This document shows positions 1-8,433 of a stretch of DNA of 54,622 bases, piece by piece. Under the pieces are notes generated by a model. The model had not been told where the DNA came from and made no database searches. It was given only the letters and a program-made list of their open reading frames with translations. Within the stretch, counting starts at the first letter, position 1. Each line of letters starts with the position of its first letter. The stretch covers positions 1 through 54,622 of the forward strand of contig NZ_CADIKF010000048.1 in assembly GCF_902859875.1 (NCBI RefSeq), given 5' to 3'. The position numbers and the translations under genes are program-made. This DNA comes from Paraburkholderia solisilvae. GTDB taxonomy: Bacteria > Pseudomonadota > Gammaproteobacteria > Burkholderiales > Burkholderiaceae.

Positions 1-777
1 CGACGCCTGAACGCCGGCCGCGCCCGCTGCTGCCGCGGTGGCCGCGCCGCGCGTCGCGTCGCGTCTTGCGCCATCGGACGAACGTAGGCGATCAGCCGGC
101 CGCGCCGTGTCCGACTCACCGCGCAGCCATCCGGCGGGCGCAACCGGCTCGGCGGGCGTGCGTCCGGCAGTGGGCTGCACGAGCCGCGCGTTCAAGCCGC
201 CGGCCTTGCCATTCACCGCGTCATCACGCACGGCGCCCGGCGTGCTTTTGCCGCCGCGCGTCGTGGCGGGCGGCTGCCAGGCGGTCGGACGCGTATAGCG
301 TCCGGTCGAACGCGGCGCGATCGGCTTTACATGGCGGGCGGCAGATGCGGCCGGCGCATCGTCCTGCGCGCGACGGCTGCGCCGTTGCGCGCCGCCCATG
401 CCGGGCAGACCGAGCCCGAATGCGGCATCGGCCCACGACAGCGCGCTCGACCAGCGAAAGCCGAGCAGCCACGGCAGGCTCACCACGAGTAGCGCGAGCA
501 TCGCGAGCGGGGTGCCGACGTGGCCGAGCAGATGGCCGACGCCGTTCGCTAGAGCATGCCCGGCCCGGTCGACGCCCGCGATATCGACAAGCGACGCTTC
601 GAGCCCGCAACTCGCGATCATCACGCACACGAAGCCGAGCCACAGCCGGATCGTGCCCGGACCGCGCAGACCGGACCCGCCCGGCAGCACCGATTTCACG
701 AGGCGCCAGACGAGCGGGATCAACCAGACAGTCGACCCGCCGAACCCGCTGAAAACTACCGTATGCATGCTAGACAT
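1..777 (-). CDS. ftsK: FtsK-like DNA translocase, N-terminal membrane part (3' part off window)
   Basis: The minus-strand frame is open from an ATG at 777 to the left edge, so the C-terminal motor is not visible. It begins MSSMHTVVFSGFGG and shows three hydrophobic stretches: around FGGSTVWLIPLVWRL, RLWLGFVCVMIASCGL and TPLAMLALLVVSLPWLLGF. An Ala/Arg/Pro-rich, low-complexity linker follows. This order matches TM2-TM4 plus linker of FtsK, which anchors at the septum and pumps chromosomal DNA at division. The usual first membrane helix is missing: an in-frame stop lies at 817-819 and the META gene ends at 877, leaving no room for it. A second in-frame ATG at 768 is possible, and no strong ribosome binding site precedes either. 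The family call rests on recalled similarity of the membrane region alone; it could be another multi-pass protein. Confidence 0.6.
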   Translation of the reverse strand, partial: MSSMHTVVFSGFGGSTVWLIPLVWRLVKSVLPGGSGLRGPGTIRLWLGFVCVMIASCGLEASLVDIAGVDRAGHALANGVGHLLGHVGTPLAMLALLVVSLPWLLGFRWSSALSWADAAFGLGLPGMGGAQRRSRRAQDDAPAASAARHVKPIAPRSTGRYTRPTAWQPPATTRGGKSTPGAVRDDAVNGKAGGLNARLVQPTAGRTPAEPVAPAGWLRGESDTARPADRLRSSDGARRDATRGAATAAAAGAAGVQAS

Positions 778-876
778 CGACGATTGACGGACGCGCCGCA
801 GCGCAACCCGCCGAGTTTAAACTGACGAAGCGGCGTCCTTCGACGGCTAACGCAAATTTGCGACGCGGCGACGGCG

Positions 877-1476
877 TCATTGATCGCTGCGCGCGAACAT
901 CAGCGTGTCGCCGTTCGAGAGGATCAACTGCAATTGCTGCGGCGGGCGCATTTGCACGCCGGTCTTGTCGATATGCGCAAGCGCGTCGAGATAGTCGCCT
1001 TCGAGTTCGCCGCCGGTTCCCGCGCATGCCATGCGCGTGCCCGCGAGCGGGCCGAAGCTCAGCTTGCCGTCCCTCAGCGTGTAGGTGCCGGTATAGCGGT
1101 TGCAGCCGGAAAAACCGCTTGCGCGGCGCTGCCCGTTGGCCGTCGAGAGCGTCAATGTGAGCGGCGCGTCGCCGGCGCTGCCGGCCTCGCTGTGCGGCAC
1201 GACGCGCGCCGCGCCGTTCGCGTGCGTCCAGGCGGCAAGCTGCCAGCTCGTGTTGTCGAGCAGTTGTGTGGCGGAGGGCTCGAACGGGTCCGGTGGCGGC
1301 GCGTCCGTATCGTTGTGCTTCGGCATCGCACACGCGGCCGCCAGGGCCGCGGCCGCGATCAGCGCGGCGCTGCGGCGCACCCGCGCCGCACCGGATGCAC
1401 GGCGGATCGCGCCGGCGCGCGTCGCGCTCACAGCAAGAAAACATGCAACGCGTCGCGCAGCGGACGTGAGGACCAT
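877..1476 (-). CDS. META/HslJ-domain lipoprotein
   Basis: 199-residue protein. The start at 1476 is chosen because AGGA lies just upstream; a longer frame reaches 1740 but has no signal peptide at its end. A long basic n-region is followed by an Ala-rich hydrophobic stretch ending AALAAAC, a lipoprotein signal, so the mature protein is probably a lipid-anchored envelope protein. The C-terminal ~120 residues carry the META (DUF306, HslJ-like) pattern: LLDNTSWQLAAW, then SGFSGCNRYTGTY and LSFGPLAGTRMAC. HslJ of E. coli is linked to heat shock and novobiocin tolerance; no enzymatic role is known for the family. It lies upstream of and co-directional with the ftsK-like gene (100 bp), and divergent from purT. 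Confidence 0.8.
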   Translation of the reverse strand: MVLTSAARRVACFLAVSATRAGAIRRASGAARVRRSAALIAAAALAAACAMPKHNDTDAPPPDPFEPSATQLLDNTSWQLAAWTHANGAARVVPHSEAGSAGDAPLTLTLSTANGQRRASGFSGCNRYTGTYTLRDGKLSFGPLAGTRMACAGTGGELEGDYLDALAHIDKTGVQMRPPQQLQLILSNGDTLMFARSDQ

Positions 1477-1703
1477 GGCGTCGTTCCTGTCGAAACTGGG
1501 GAAGGCGTAAGGGTAACGCACTACGCCGCGGGCAAGCGAGTGCGCATGACATGCGCGCGCATCATCGATGGCGCGCGGCCGTCGCGCGCCACCACGCGCG
1601 TGAGCCTCGACGCGCACGCGTTCTCGCACGTCGCGGGCGCGGCGGCGCATGTTAACATCGGCGCACCCTTTCCATCCACTCATCGCACTTCCTCGGAGCT
1701 TCC
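1477..1703. promoter_or_regulatory. Divergent spacer between META lipoprotein and purT
   Basis: 227-bp divergent intergenic region that must hold promoters for both flanking genes. A 10-bp perfect palindrome, ATGTTAACAT, sits at 1649-1658, 45 bp before the purT start. It does not resemble the E. coli PurR box, and I see no convincing -35/-10 pair. A GGAG ribosome binding site precedes the purT ATG. Confidence 0.3.
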
Positions 1704-2915
1704 ATGACCGGCCAACGCATCGGCACGCCCCTTTCTCCAACGGCCACGCGCGTGATGCTGCTCGGCGCGGGCGAACTCGGCAAGGAAGTGATCATTGCGC
1801 TGCAGCGCCTCGGCGTCGAAGTGATCGCGGTCGACCGTTATGCGGATGCGCCGGGCCATCAGGTCGCGCACCGCGCGCATGTGATCGACATGACCGATCC
1901 GGCGGCGTTGCGCGCGCTCGTCGACAAGGAGCGGCCGCATCTGATCGTGCCGGAGATCGAAGCGATCGCGACCGACGCGCTCGCGGCAATCGAAACCGAC
2001 GGGCTTGCCGAAGTGATCCCGACCGCGCGCGCGACGCAGCTCACGATGAATCGCGAAGGCATTCGCCGTCTGGCCGCCGAAGAGCTCGGCCTGCCGACCT
2101 CGCCGTACGCGTTTGCCGACTCGCTCGACGAACTGAAGGCGGGCATCGCGAAGGTCGGTTATCCGTGCGTCGTGAAGCCGGTGATGTCGTCGTCGGGCAA
2201 AGGGCAGTCGGTCGTGAAGCGCGCCGCCGATGTCGAGCCTGCCTGGGAGTACGCGCTGGCCGGCGGCCGTGTGAATCGCGGGCGCGTGATCGTCGAAGGC
2301 TTTATCGATTTCGACTACGAGATCACGCAGCTGACCGTGCGCGCCGTCGATCCGTCGAGCGGCGCGACGCGCACGTATTTCTGCGACCCGATCGGCCACG
2401 TGCAGGTGGCCGGCGACTATGTCGAATCGTGGCAGCCGCAGCCGATGAACGCGGTTGCGCTCGAACGCACGCGCGAAGTCGCGCACAAGGTGACCGAGGC
2501 GCTCGGCGGCCGCGGGCTGTTCGGTGTGGAACTCTTCGTGCGCGGCGCTGACGTATGGTTCTCGGAAGTGAGCCCGCGTCCGCACGACACGGGGCTCGTT
2601 ACGCTCGCGTCGCAGCGGCTCTCGGAATTCGAGCTGCATGCGCGCGCCATTCTCGGCTTGCCGGTGGACACGTCGCTGCGCGCAGCGGGCGCATCGGCGG
2701 TGATCTACGGCGGGCTCGATGAGGCCGGCATTGCATTCGAGGGCGTCGCGCAGGCGCTCGCGGTGCCCGGTTCGGACCTGCGTCTGTTCGGCAAGCCGGA
2801 GAGCTTTGTGAAGCGGCGCATGGGCGTGGCGGTCGCGACCGGCGCGACGATCGACGAAGCTCGCGCGCGGGCGAAGCAAGCCGCGGCGGCCGTGCGCCCC
2901 GTATCGGCGAAGTAG
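1704..2915 (+). CDS. purT: Formate-dependent phosphoribosylglycinamide formyltransferase (GAR transformylase 2)
   Basis: 403 residues, the usual PurT length. The enzyme uses formate and ATP to formylate GAR in the third step of de novo purine synthesis, an alternative to the folate-dependent PurN. The N-terminal biotin-carboxylase-like domain starts VMLLGAGELGKEVIIALQRL. The ATP-grasp domain shows CVVKPVMSSSGKGQS (nucleotide-binding loop), and ELFVRG followed by EVSPRPHDTGLVT (metal/ATP ligands). The C-terminal domain contains AVIYGGLDEAG and FGKPESFVKRRMGVAVA. GGAG lies just upstream of the start. It stands alone rather than in a purine operon. The sequence and length are intact. Confidence 0.97.
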   Translation: MTGQRIGTPLSPTATRVMLLGAGELGKEVIIALQRLGVEVIAVDRYADAPGHQVAHRAHVIDMTDPAALRALVDKERPHLIVPEIEAIATDALAAIETDGLAEVIPTARATQLTMNREGIRRLAAEELGLPTSPYAFADSLDELKAGIAKVGYPCVVKPVMSSSGKGQSVVKRAADVEPAWEYALAGGRVNRGRVIVEGFIDFDYEITQLTVRAVDPSSGATRTYFCDPIGHVQVAGDYVESWQPQPMNAVALERTREVAHKVTEALGGRGLFGVELFVRGADVWFSEVSPRPHDTGLVTLASQRLSEFELHARAILGLPVDTSLRAAGASAVIYGGLDEAGIAFEGVAQALAVPGSDLRLFGKPESFVKRRMGVAVATGATIDEARARAKQAAAAVRPVSAK

Positions 2916-2928
2916 CCTTGTCGTGACC

Positions 2929-2952
2929 GTGCCCGTGCCCGTGCCCGTGCCC
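2929..2952 (+). repeat. Four copies of hexamer GTGCCC after purT, plus hairpin
   Basis: Four perfect GTGCCC units begin 13 bp after the purT stop codon. They run into an imperfect hairpin: CCCCGCCCGC (2950-2959) pairs with GCGTGCGGGG (2970-2979) with one mismatch. No T-run follows, so it is not a classical terminator, although it may mark the 3' end of the purT message. Confidence 0.8.
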
Positions 2953-3105
2953 CGCCCGCGCATGCTGTGGCGTGCGGGGTGGTTCGCGAGGCCCACGGCG
3001 AAGCGCGGCCGCGCTTGCGCAACCGGCATGTTCAGTTCATGCGCATGCGCTGTGGCGAGGTCTGTCCAGGTTTCATCGCAGGTATTCGACGACGCGGGGT
3101 ATTCG

Positions 3106-3495
3106 ATGATGAACAGGTTGATCCGGCATTGTGTTCCGGCTATCGCCGCGCTCGCGGTGCTCGCCGCGGCCTTGCCGTGTAGCGCGGCGCAAGCCGCCGC
3201 GCCGCGTTTCGGCGACCTGCGCACGAAGCACCCGCGTACGCAGAAATACACGTGCGCGACCGGGCGCACGTTCAACGTCACGTATCTGAGCGCGGCGAAC
3301 GGGCAAAGCTTCGCAGTCGTGCCGGTGAAAGGGCAGCAGATGCTCTTCGTCAACACGCTGTCCGGTTCCGGCGCGAAATATCAGGCGGGCAGCTACACGT
3401 GGTGGACCAAGGGTACGCGCGCCGACCTTTACGATGCGATGTCCGGACCCAACGCGCCGCCGGTCCTGTCCGATTGCATAACGATCGTTCGCTAG
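3106..3495 (+). CDS. MliC/PliC-type periplasmic lysozyme inhibitor
   Basis: 129 residues from an ATG at 3106 (a second ATG follows directly at 3109). A longer frame opens at 2923, but the signal peptide begins here: basic MMNRLIRH, a hydrophobic core, then AAQAAAP, a typical signal peptidase I site. There is no proper lipobox, so the product is probably soluble in the periplasm. The mature part matches the C-type lysozyme inhibitor domain: YTCATGRTFNVTY, FAVVPVKGQQMLF, KYQAGSYTWWTKGTRADLY and a final Cys (SDC) that could pair with the first. Family members protect peptidoglycan from host lysozyme. It stands alone between purT and the helicase gene. Confidence 0.8.
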   Translation: MMNRLIRHCVPAIAALAVLAAALPCSAAQAAAPRFGDLRTKHPRTQKYTCATGRTFNVTYLSAANGQSFAVVPVKGQQMLFVNTLSGSGAKYQAGSYTWWTKGTRADLYDAMSGPNAPPVLSDCITIVR

Positions 3496-3955
3496 CCGGG
3501 AACGCGCGTGATGCGCGCCTGTCACGCCATTGTCGCAAGCAGGGACCAGTCTTACTGCGAGCGGTGCGCCCGCGGGCGTCGGGCCGCGGCTGGCCGCGCA
3601 AAGCGCGCATCCGGGCGATGGGCGTCGAGGTGCTACAATAGCGCCCTTTGCGGCGGGTGTGTGCGCCGTCCGGAGCCGGGCCGATTCCGCTCGCCGGGCT
3701 GCCTGGCCGCTTCGACCGCCCGCTTTGCGCCGGGTCATCCGGCGCGTTTCCCGCATATCGCGGCTCCGCCTTCATCGTGACGCTTCCGGCGGCGCCGGCC
3801 GCTTATGCAAGCAGTCAGCAATAGTCAAACGGTACGCAAGCCTGCTTGAGGCCGATGCAGGGCCAGCGTAGGGCCGGTGTTTGCGAGGCCGCCGTTCAGG
3901 TCAGTTCAAGGGCCGTGTGCCCTCGCGCGCAGGCGCATTTTTAGCGAAAGCCACC
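3496..3955 (+). promoter_or_regulatory. Long 5' leader and candidate promoter of the DEAD-box helicase
   Basis: 460 bp without a credible gene. A good -10 element TACAAT lies at 3634-3639; no clear -35 precedes it. If used, it would give a leader of about 310 nt before the helicase ATG at 3956. Long leaders are common for cold-responsive and autoregulated RNA helicases, but I cannot show regulation here. The small open frames in this stretch lack ribosome binding sites and protein-like composition. Confidence 0.4.
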
Positions 3956-5428
3956 ATGTCCGACACAGTTGCCATTCCCAGCACCGCGACCTTCGATCAG
4001 TTCGGCCTGTCCGCCGACATCCTGAAAGCCATCGCGGAGCAGGGCTACACGACGCCGACGCCGATTCAGGAGCAGGCCATTCCGGTCGTGCTCGGCGGCC
4101 GCGACGTGATGGGCGCCGCGCAAACCGGCACCGGCAAAACCGCGAGCTTCTCGCTGCCGATCATCCAGCGTCTGCTGCCGCTCGCCAGCACGAGCGCGTC
4201 GCCGGCGCGCCATCCGGTGCGCGCGCTGATCCTCACGCCGACCCGCGAACTGGCGGACCAGGTGGCCGCGAACGTGCAGGCATACGCGAAGCACACGTCG
4301 CTGCGCAGCGCGGTGGTGTTCGGTGGCGTCGATATGAATCCGCAATCGGCGGAGCTGCGGCGCGGCGTCGAAATCCTGATCGCCACGCCGGGGCGTCTGC
4401 TCGATCACGTGCAGCAGAAAACCACGAATCTCGGCCAGGTGCAGATCCTGGTGCTCGACGAAGCGGACCGCATGCTCGACATGGGCTTTCTGCCCGACTT
4501 GCAGCGCATCCTGAACCTGCTGCCGAAAGACCGGCAGACGCTGCTCTTTTCCGCGACGTTCTCGGGCGAGATCAAGAAGCTGGCGGCCACGTACCTGCGC
4601 GATCCGCAGACCATCGAGGTCGCGCGCAGCAACTCGACGGCGACCAACGTCACGCAGGTCGTCTACGAGGTCGCCGAGGGCGACAAGACCGGCGCGGTCG
4701 TGCAACTGATTCGCGAGCGCAACCTCAAGCAGGTCATCGTGTTCTGCAATAGCAAGATCGGCGCGAGCCGGCTCGCGCGGCAACTCGAACGCGACGGCGT
4801 GGTCGCGACCGCAATTCACGGCGACCGTACGCAAAGCGAGCGGATGCAGGCGCTCGACGCGTTCAAGCGCGGCGAGATCGAGGCGCTCGTCGCTACCGAT
4901 GTCGCGGCGCGCGGGCTCGATATCGTCGAGCTGCCGGCGGTGATCAACTTCGACTTGCCGTTCAACGCGGAAGACTACGTGCACCGGATCGGGCGCACGG
5001 GCCGCGCGGGCGCGTCGGGCGACGCGCTGTCGCTGTTTACCGCGCACGAGCGCAAGCAGTTGCAGGACATCGAAAAGCTGATCAAGCGGCCGCTCACCGT
5101 CGAGCGGCTCGCGGTCGACGTGCCGGTGCGGCACCATCACGAAGAGCGGGGCGCCCGGCGCGGCCGTGACGAACGCGATGAGCGCGGCGGCAGCCGGCGC
5201 CGTGCGGGCGGCGGCTTCGAGCGCAGCGGTACCGCGCATGCGCATCGTCAGCCGCCGGTCGACGATTTCTTCCTCAAGCCGTACGAGCCGTCGCCCGGCG
5301 CGCTATCGGCGGCGTCCGCGAAACGCGACGAGGTCGAAGGCATGCCGCAGAAGCCGGCATCCAAACAACCGCTCGCCGCGCTGCTGGGCGGCTTCGGCAT
5401 GCCGCGCAAGAGTCCGTCCTCGTCCTGA
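3956..5428 (+). CDS. rhlE: ATP-dependent RNA helicase, DEAD-box, RhlE type
   Basis: 490 residues from the ATG at 3956 (MSDTVAIPS); the frame is open further upstream, but that part is not helicase-like. Q motif FDQFGL...PTPIQEQAIP (13-43), motif I AQTGTGKT (55-62), motif Ia PTRELA (95-100), motif II DEAD (168-171) and motif III SAT (199-201) are followed by the second RecA domain with RGLDIVELP and HRIGRTGRAG. The C-terminal ~110 residues are basic, Arg/Gly/Asp-rich (RRGRDERDERGGSRRR), a tail that binds RNA in this family. Such helicases remodel RNA during ribosome assembly and mRNA decay. The upstream ribosome binding site is weak. A hairpin lies after the stop. Confidence 0.93.
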   Translation: MSDTVAIPSTATFDQFGLSADILKAIAEQGYTTPTPIQEQAIPVVLGGRDVMGAAQTGTGKTASFSLPIIQRLLPLASTSASPARHPVRALILTPTRELADQVAANVQAYAKHTSLRSAVVFGGVDMNPQSAELRRGVEILIATPGRLLDHVQQKTTNLGQVQILVLDEADRMLDMGFLPDLQRILNLLPKDRQTLLFSATFSGEIKKLAATYLRDPQTIEVARSNSTATNVTQVVYEVAEGDKTGAVVQLIRERNLKQVIVFCNSKIGASRLARQLERDGVVATAIHGDRTQSERMQALDAFKRGEIEALVATDVAARGLDIVELPAVINFDLPFNAEDYVHRIGRTGRAGASGDALSLFTAHERKQLQDIEKLIKRPLTVERLAVDVPVRHHHEERGARRGRDERDERGGSRRRAGGGFERSGTAHAHRQPPVDDFFLKPYEPSPGALSAASAKRDEVEGMPQKPASKQPLAALLGGFGMPRKSPSSS

Positions 5429-5446
5429 TCGCCTGCTGATCACGCC

Positions 5447-5491
5447 GTCCATGGGTCCGCGCGAGTACGCGGACCGGACGTCTCGCTTTTC
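5447..5491 (+). terminator. Hairpin after rhlE, terminator-like
   Basis: GGTCCGCG (5454-5461) pairs perfectly with CGCGGACC (5468-5475) around loop CGAGTA. Outer GTCC (5447-5450) pairs with GGAC (5476-5479), leaving a 3-nt bulge. A short T-run (CTTTTC) follows about ten bases later. It lies 18 bp after the helicase stop. Confidence 0.5.
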
Positions 5492-5724
5492 TCCCCATCG
5501 TTCGCATGACGGCCACGGCTGCAACCGGCTGGTTGCGGCTGCGTGCGATTGTCAAATGTATCTGCGCATTTTCGTACGCGTGCGCGAAACATCCGGTGCG
5601 CGGGCGGAATATTGTTCATCGCCCGTTGTTGTGACAGACGAAGCGGCTCGCATCTGACCGCGCGCATCGCGCGGGACGTGTCGACACAGGCGAGCCAATC
5701 GTTCAGTCCATCCGGAGGCAATTC

Positions 5725-7104
5725 ATGACCATCGGCAAACAGGCAGTCGTCATCGGTGCGGGTATCGGCGGCCTCGCGGCCGCGCAGGCGCTCATTGGCA
5801 GCTTCGAGCGAATCGTGTTGCTCGAACGGGACCACGCGTCCGGCGCGGTCGAACCGCGTGCGGGCGTGCCGCAAGGGCGGCACGCGCATGCGTTGCTGCC
5901 CGGCGGCGCGAAAGCGCTTGATGCATTGTTCGACGGCTTCTCCACGGCGTTGCGTGACGCAGGCGCCCGATATTCCGACCTCGGCCTGAAGATGCAATTC
6001 GAGTTCTCCGCACAGGATTCGGTGCCGGAGGGGGCGTTAGGCATTCCGCTGCTCAAGTGCACGCGTCCGCTGATCGAGTCGGTGCTGTTGCGCTTCCTGA
6101 ATCAGCGCAAGGAAATCGCCATACTCGACGGCCGCCGTGTCACCGGGATTGTGGCCACGCCGGACGGCCAGTCCGTCGCGGCGGTGCGGTGCGAAACGCG
6201 CGACGGCATGCACGAAACGCACGACGCGGATCTCGTGGTGGATGCGTCGGGTCGCGGCAAACCGACGCTCGATTTCCTGCAGGCAACCGGACGTTCCGCG
6301 CCGGAAGAAACCGCGTTCCGCATCGATTTCAGCTACACGACCGCGATCATCGAGTTTGCCGACGGCGAACGGCCCGAATTCGACGTGTTGAGAACGATGC
6401 CGGCTCCGCCGCACAATCCGCGACAGGGGCTGCTGCTCGCGCGCGAGGACAATTGCTATTTCGCGTCGGTCGGTTCGCGCGGCGCCGACGTGCCGCCCGG
6501 AGACTGGCCGGGATTCATCGAATTCGCGGCGGGGCTGCAGACGCGCTCGCTGCACGACCTGTTCAAGCGGGCGCGCTTGCACGGCAAGCTTGTCCAGTAC
6601 GCGTTTCCGGAGAATCGCCGCAGGCATTTCGAACGCTGCGAAAACTGGCCGCGCGGATTGATCCCGTTCGCCGACGCGATCTGCCGCTTCAATCCGATCT
6701 ACGGACAAGGCATGTCGGCGGCCGCGGTGGAGGCGGAGCGATTGCGCGATGTGCTCGCGAGCCGCCGCGACGGCCAGCATGCGGGTCACCCGCTCGACGG
6801 ACTGTTCGAAGCGTTCATGCAGAAGACGCTGCCGGCGCTCGACAATATCTGGATGCTGGCGGTGATGCCGGATTTCGCATTTCCCGAAACGCAAGGCGCG
6901 CGGCCGGATAAATTCGAGGAAAGCCTGAAGTTCAACGGCATGCTGCAGCGCGCGGCCTGCATCGACGTGGATATCCGCAAGCTGTTGTTCGAAGTGATGG
7001 CGCTGCTCAAACCATCGACGGAACTCAGAACGGAGGCGGTCGTCGAGAAGGTCAAGCGCCTGTGCGCGGAATTCGACGCGGCGAAGACGAGCCTCGAGGC
7101 ATAA
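5725..7104 (+). CDS. FAD-dependent monooxygenase/oxidoreductase
   Basis: 459 residues with a strong ribosome binding site (GGAGG at 5714-5718). N-terminal Rossmann motif VVIGAGIGGLAAAQAL with ...LLERD binds FAD. LVVDASGRGKPTLDFL is the second nucleotide-binding element, and FNPIYGQGMSAAAVEAERL matches the FAD ribityl-binding motif of the PHBH/squalene-epoxidase-like group. No membrane helix or signal peptide. The substrate cannot be read from the sequence; relatives hydroxylate aromatic or polyketide substrates or reduce geranylgeranyl chains. It is a single gene with no biosynthetic neighbours: upstream is rhlE, downstream the convergent efflux operon. Confidence 0.8.
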   Translation: MTIGKQAVVIGAGIGGLAAAQALIGSFERIVLLERDHASGAVEPRAGVPQGRHAHALLPGGAKALDALFDGFSTALRDAGARYSDLGLKMQFEFSAQDSVPEGALGIPLLKCTRPLIESVLLRFLNQRKEIAILDGRRVTGIVATPDGQSVAAVRCETRDGMHETHDADLVVDASGRGKPTLDFLQATGRSAPEETAFRIDFSYTTAIIEFADGERPEFDVLRTMPAPPHNPRQGLLLAREDNCYFASVGSRGADVPPGDWPGFIEFAAGLQTRSLHDLFKRARLHGKLVQYAFPENRRRHFERCENWPRGLIPFADAICRFNPIYGQGMSAAAVEAERLRDVLASRRDGQHAGHPLDGLFEAFMQKTLPALDNIWMLAVMPDFAFPETQGARPDKFEESLKFNGMLQRAACIDVDIRKLLFEVMALLKPSTELRTEAVVEKVKRLCAEFDAAKTSLEA

Positions 7105-7121
7105 ACGCGCGCGCGGAGTCG

Positions 7122-7160
7122 GGCGGCCCATGTCGGCCGCCTGGGTTCGCGCTGCTTTTT
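7122..7160 (+). terminator. Hairpin after the FAD oxidoreductase gene
   Basis: GGCGGCC (7122-7128) pairs perfectly with GGCCGCC (7135-7141) around loop CATGTC. Several T-runs follow further on (CTTTTT near 7155, then longer ones to 7200). The gap between stem and first T-run is larger than usual, so termination is plausible but not certain. Confidence 0.45.
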
Positions 7161-7328
7161 GCGTTGTTTTTTTGGGCTGCTTTTTTTTGCCGCTTTTTTT
7201 AGCCCGATCGTCAGGACTGCCCTGCCGGCGCTGCGCTGTCAGGGCGATCGTCCAACGAGTCTTCCGGTAGCTTGTCTGAGACTGCTGGTCAGAGACTGTT
7301 TGTTCGATCTTCTCGCGAGACCGTTCGT

Positions 7329-8219
7329 TTATCCGGCCGCCCGTCTGAGCGCCGGCTGCCGCGCCGGGGTCACCACGACCGTGCAGGTCGTGCCGGCCGA
7401 CAGCAGCACGCCGTCGGGCACCGCATCGATCCGGATACGCACCGGCACGCGCTGCGCGAGGCGCACCCAGTTGAAGGTCGGGTTCACGTCGGCGAGCAGT
7501 TCGCGGCTTTCCGGATTGTCGCGATCGTAGATGCCGCGCGAGATGCTTTCGACGTGTCCGCGCAGCACGCCGCCGCTCATCAGCCGCATTTCGGCCGCAT
7601 CGCCGACCTGCACGTGCGGCAGCTTGGTTTCCTCGAAGTAGCCATACACCCAGAACGAATGGCTGTCGACGATCGCCAGCTTCGCGCTGCCCGCAATCGC
7701 ATAGTCGCCGCGGTACACGTTCAGGTTCGTCACATAGCCGTCGACGGGCGCGACGACGCGCGTGCGCTCGAGGTTGAGTTTTGCCGCATCGAGCGCGGCG
7801 AGCGCCTGCTGGTACTGCGCCTGCGCGGCATTCGCGGTGTGCGATGCATTCTCGCGGCTTTCCTTCGAGACGACGAGGCTGTCCAGATCGGCGCGGCGCT
7901 TCGCGTCGTCCAGACGCATCTGCAGCTCCGCCTTGCGCGCGGCGACCGCGGCCTGCGCCTGCTCGACGGCGATCTGATAGTGCGACGGGTCGATCTGCAT
8001 CAGCAGATCGCCTTTCTTCACGAGCTGGTTATCGCGCACCGGCAGTTCGACGACGGCGCCCGACACGTCCGGTGCGATGTTGATGACTTCGGCGCGCACG
8101 CGGCCGTCGCGGGTCCACGGTTCGTCCATGTAGTGGACCCACAGCGCGCGGCCGATCAGCACCGCGACGGCGAAGATCGCCACGGTCGCGAAGAAGCCCA
8201 GAAGGTTACGGATGGTCAT
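7329..8219 (-). CDS. HlyD-family membrane fusion protein of efflux system
   Basis: 296 residues from the ATG at 8219 (MTIRNLLGFFATVAIF); the 10-residue longer start is less likely. One N-terminal membrane anchor (about residues 5-25) is followed by EPWTRDGRVRAEVINIAPDVSG and VRDNQLVKKGDLLMQIDP, the beta-barrel/lipoyl half typical of AaeA/EmrA adaptors. A coiled-coil hairpin rich in Ala/Gln/Glu comes next, then APVDGYVTNLNVYRGDYA, the second lipoyl half. It links the inner-membrane FUSC pump to the outer-membrane factor across the periplasm. It is the last gene of a four-gene operon, 13 bp after the DUF1656 gene. Confidence 0.92.
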   Translation of the reverse strand: MTIRNLLGFFATVAIFAVAVLIGRALWVHYMDEPWTRDGRVRAEVINIAPDVSGAVVELPVRDNQLVKKGDLLMQIDPSHYQIAVEQAQAAVAARKAELQMRLDDAKRRADLDSLVVSKESRENASHTANAAQAQYQQALAALDAAKLNLERTRVVAPVDGYVTNLNVYRGDYAIAGSAKLAIVDSHSFWVYGYFEETKLPHVQVGDAAEMRLMSGGVLRGHVESISRGIYDRDNPESRELLADVNPTFNWVRLAQRVPVRIRIDAVPDGVLLSAGTTCTVVVTPARQPALRRAAG

Positions 8220-8232
8220 GGTTCGACTCTGA

Positions 8233-8433
8233 TCAACGATAAACGGCAAGGCCGAGCGCGCCGCATATGCAGACGAGCAGGCTCGCGCGGAACAGCGACG
8301 GATGCCACACGACGCTATACACGCCGAAGTACGCGAGCATCCGGTCGAGCGCCCAGGTCAGCACGGCGCCCAGAAAAAACAGCACGATCATGGCCGGCAT
8401 GTACGCATCGAGAATGGCGACTTCACGAGGCAT
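8233..8433 (-). CDS. DUF1656 small inner-membrane protein (AaeX-like)
   Basis: 66 residues from the ATG at 8433, preceded by AGGAG. Sequence MPREVAILDAYMPAMIVLFFLG gives the first membrane helix and a second follows near the C-terminus (ASLLVCICGALGLAVY). DUF1656 proteins of this kind sit between the pump and adaptor genes in AaeXAB/fusaric-acid-type systems; their exact role is not established. The start overlaps the end of the FUSC gene by 11 bp, which suggests translational coupling. Confidence 0.88.
   Translation of the reverse strand: MPREVAILDAYMPAMIVLFFLGAVLTWALDRMLAYFGVYSVVWHPSLFRASLLVCICGALGLAVYR

Noticed and set aside
1649..1658. ATGTTAACAT palindrome as PurR operator for purT
   Set aside because: It does not fit the known PurR consensus and is short enough to occur by chance.
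3941..5245. 434-codon antisense frame to the rhlE gene
   Set aside because: Arg/Ala/Leu-rich mirror of a high-GC gene with no ribosome binding site or known domain; typical of antisense shadows here.
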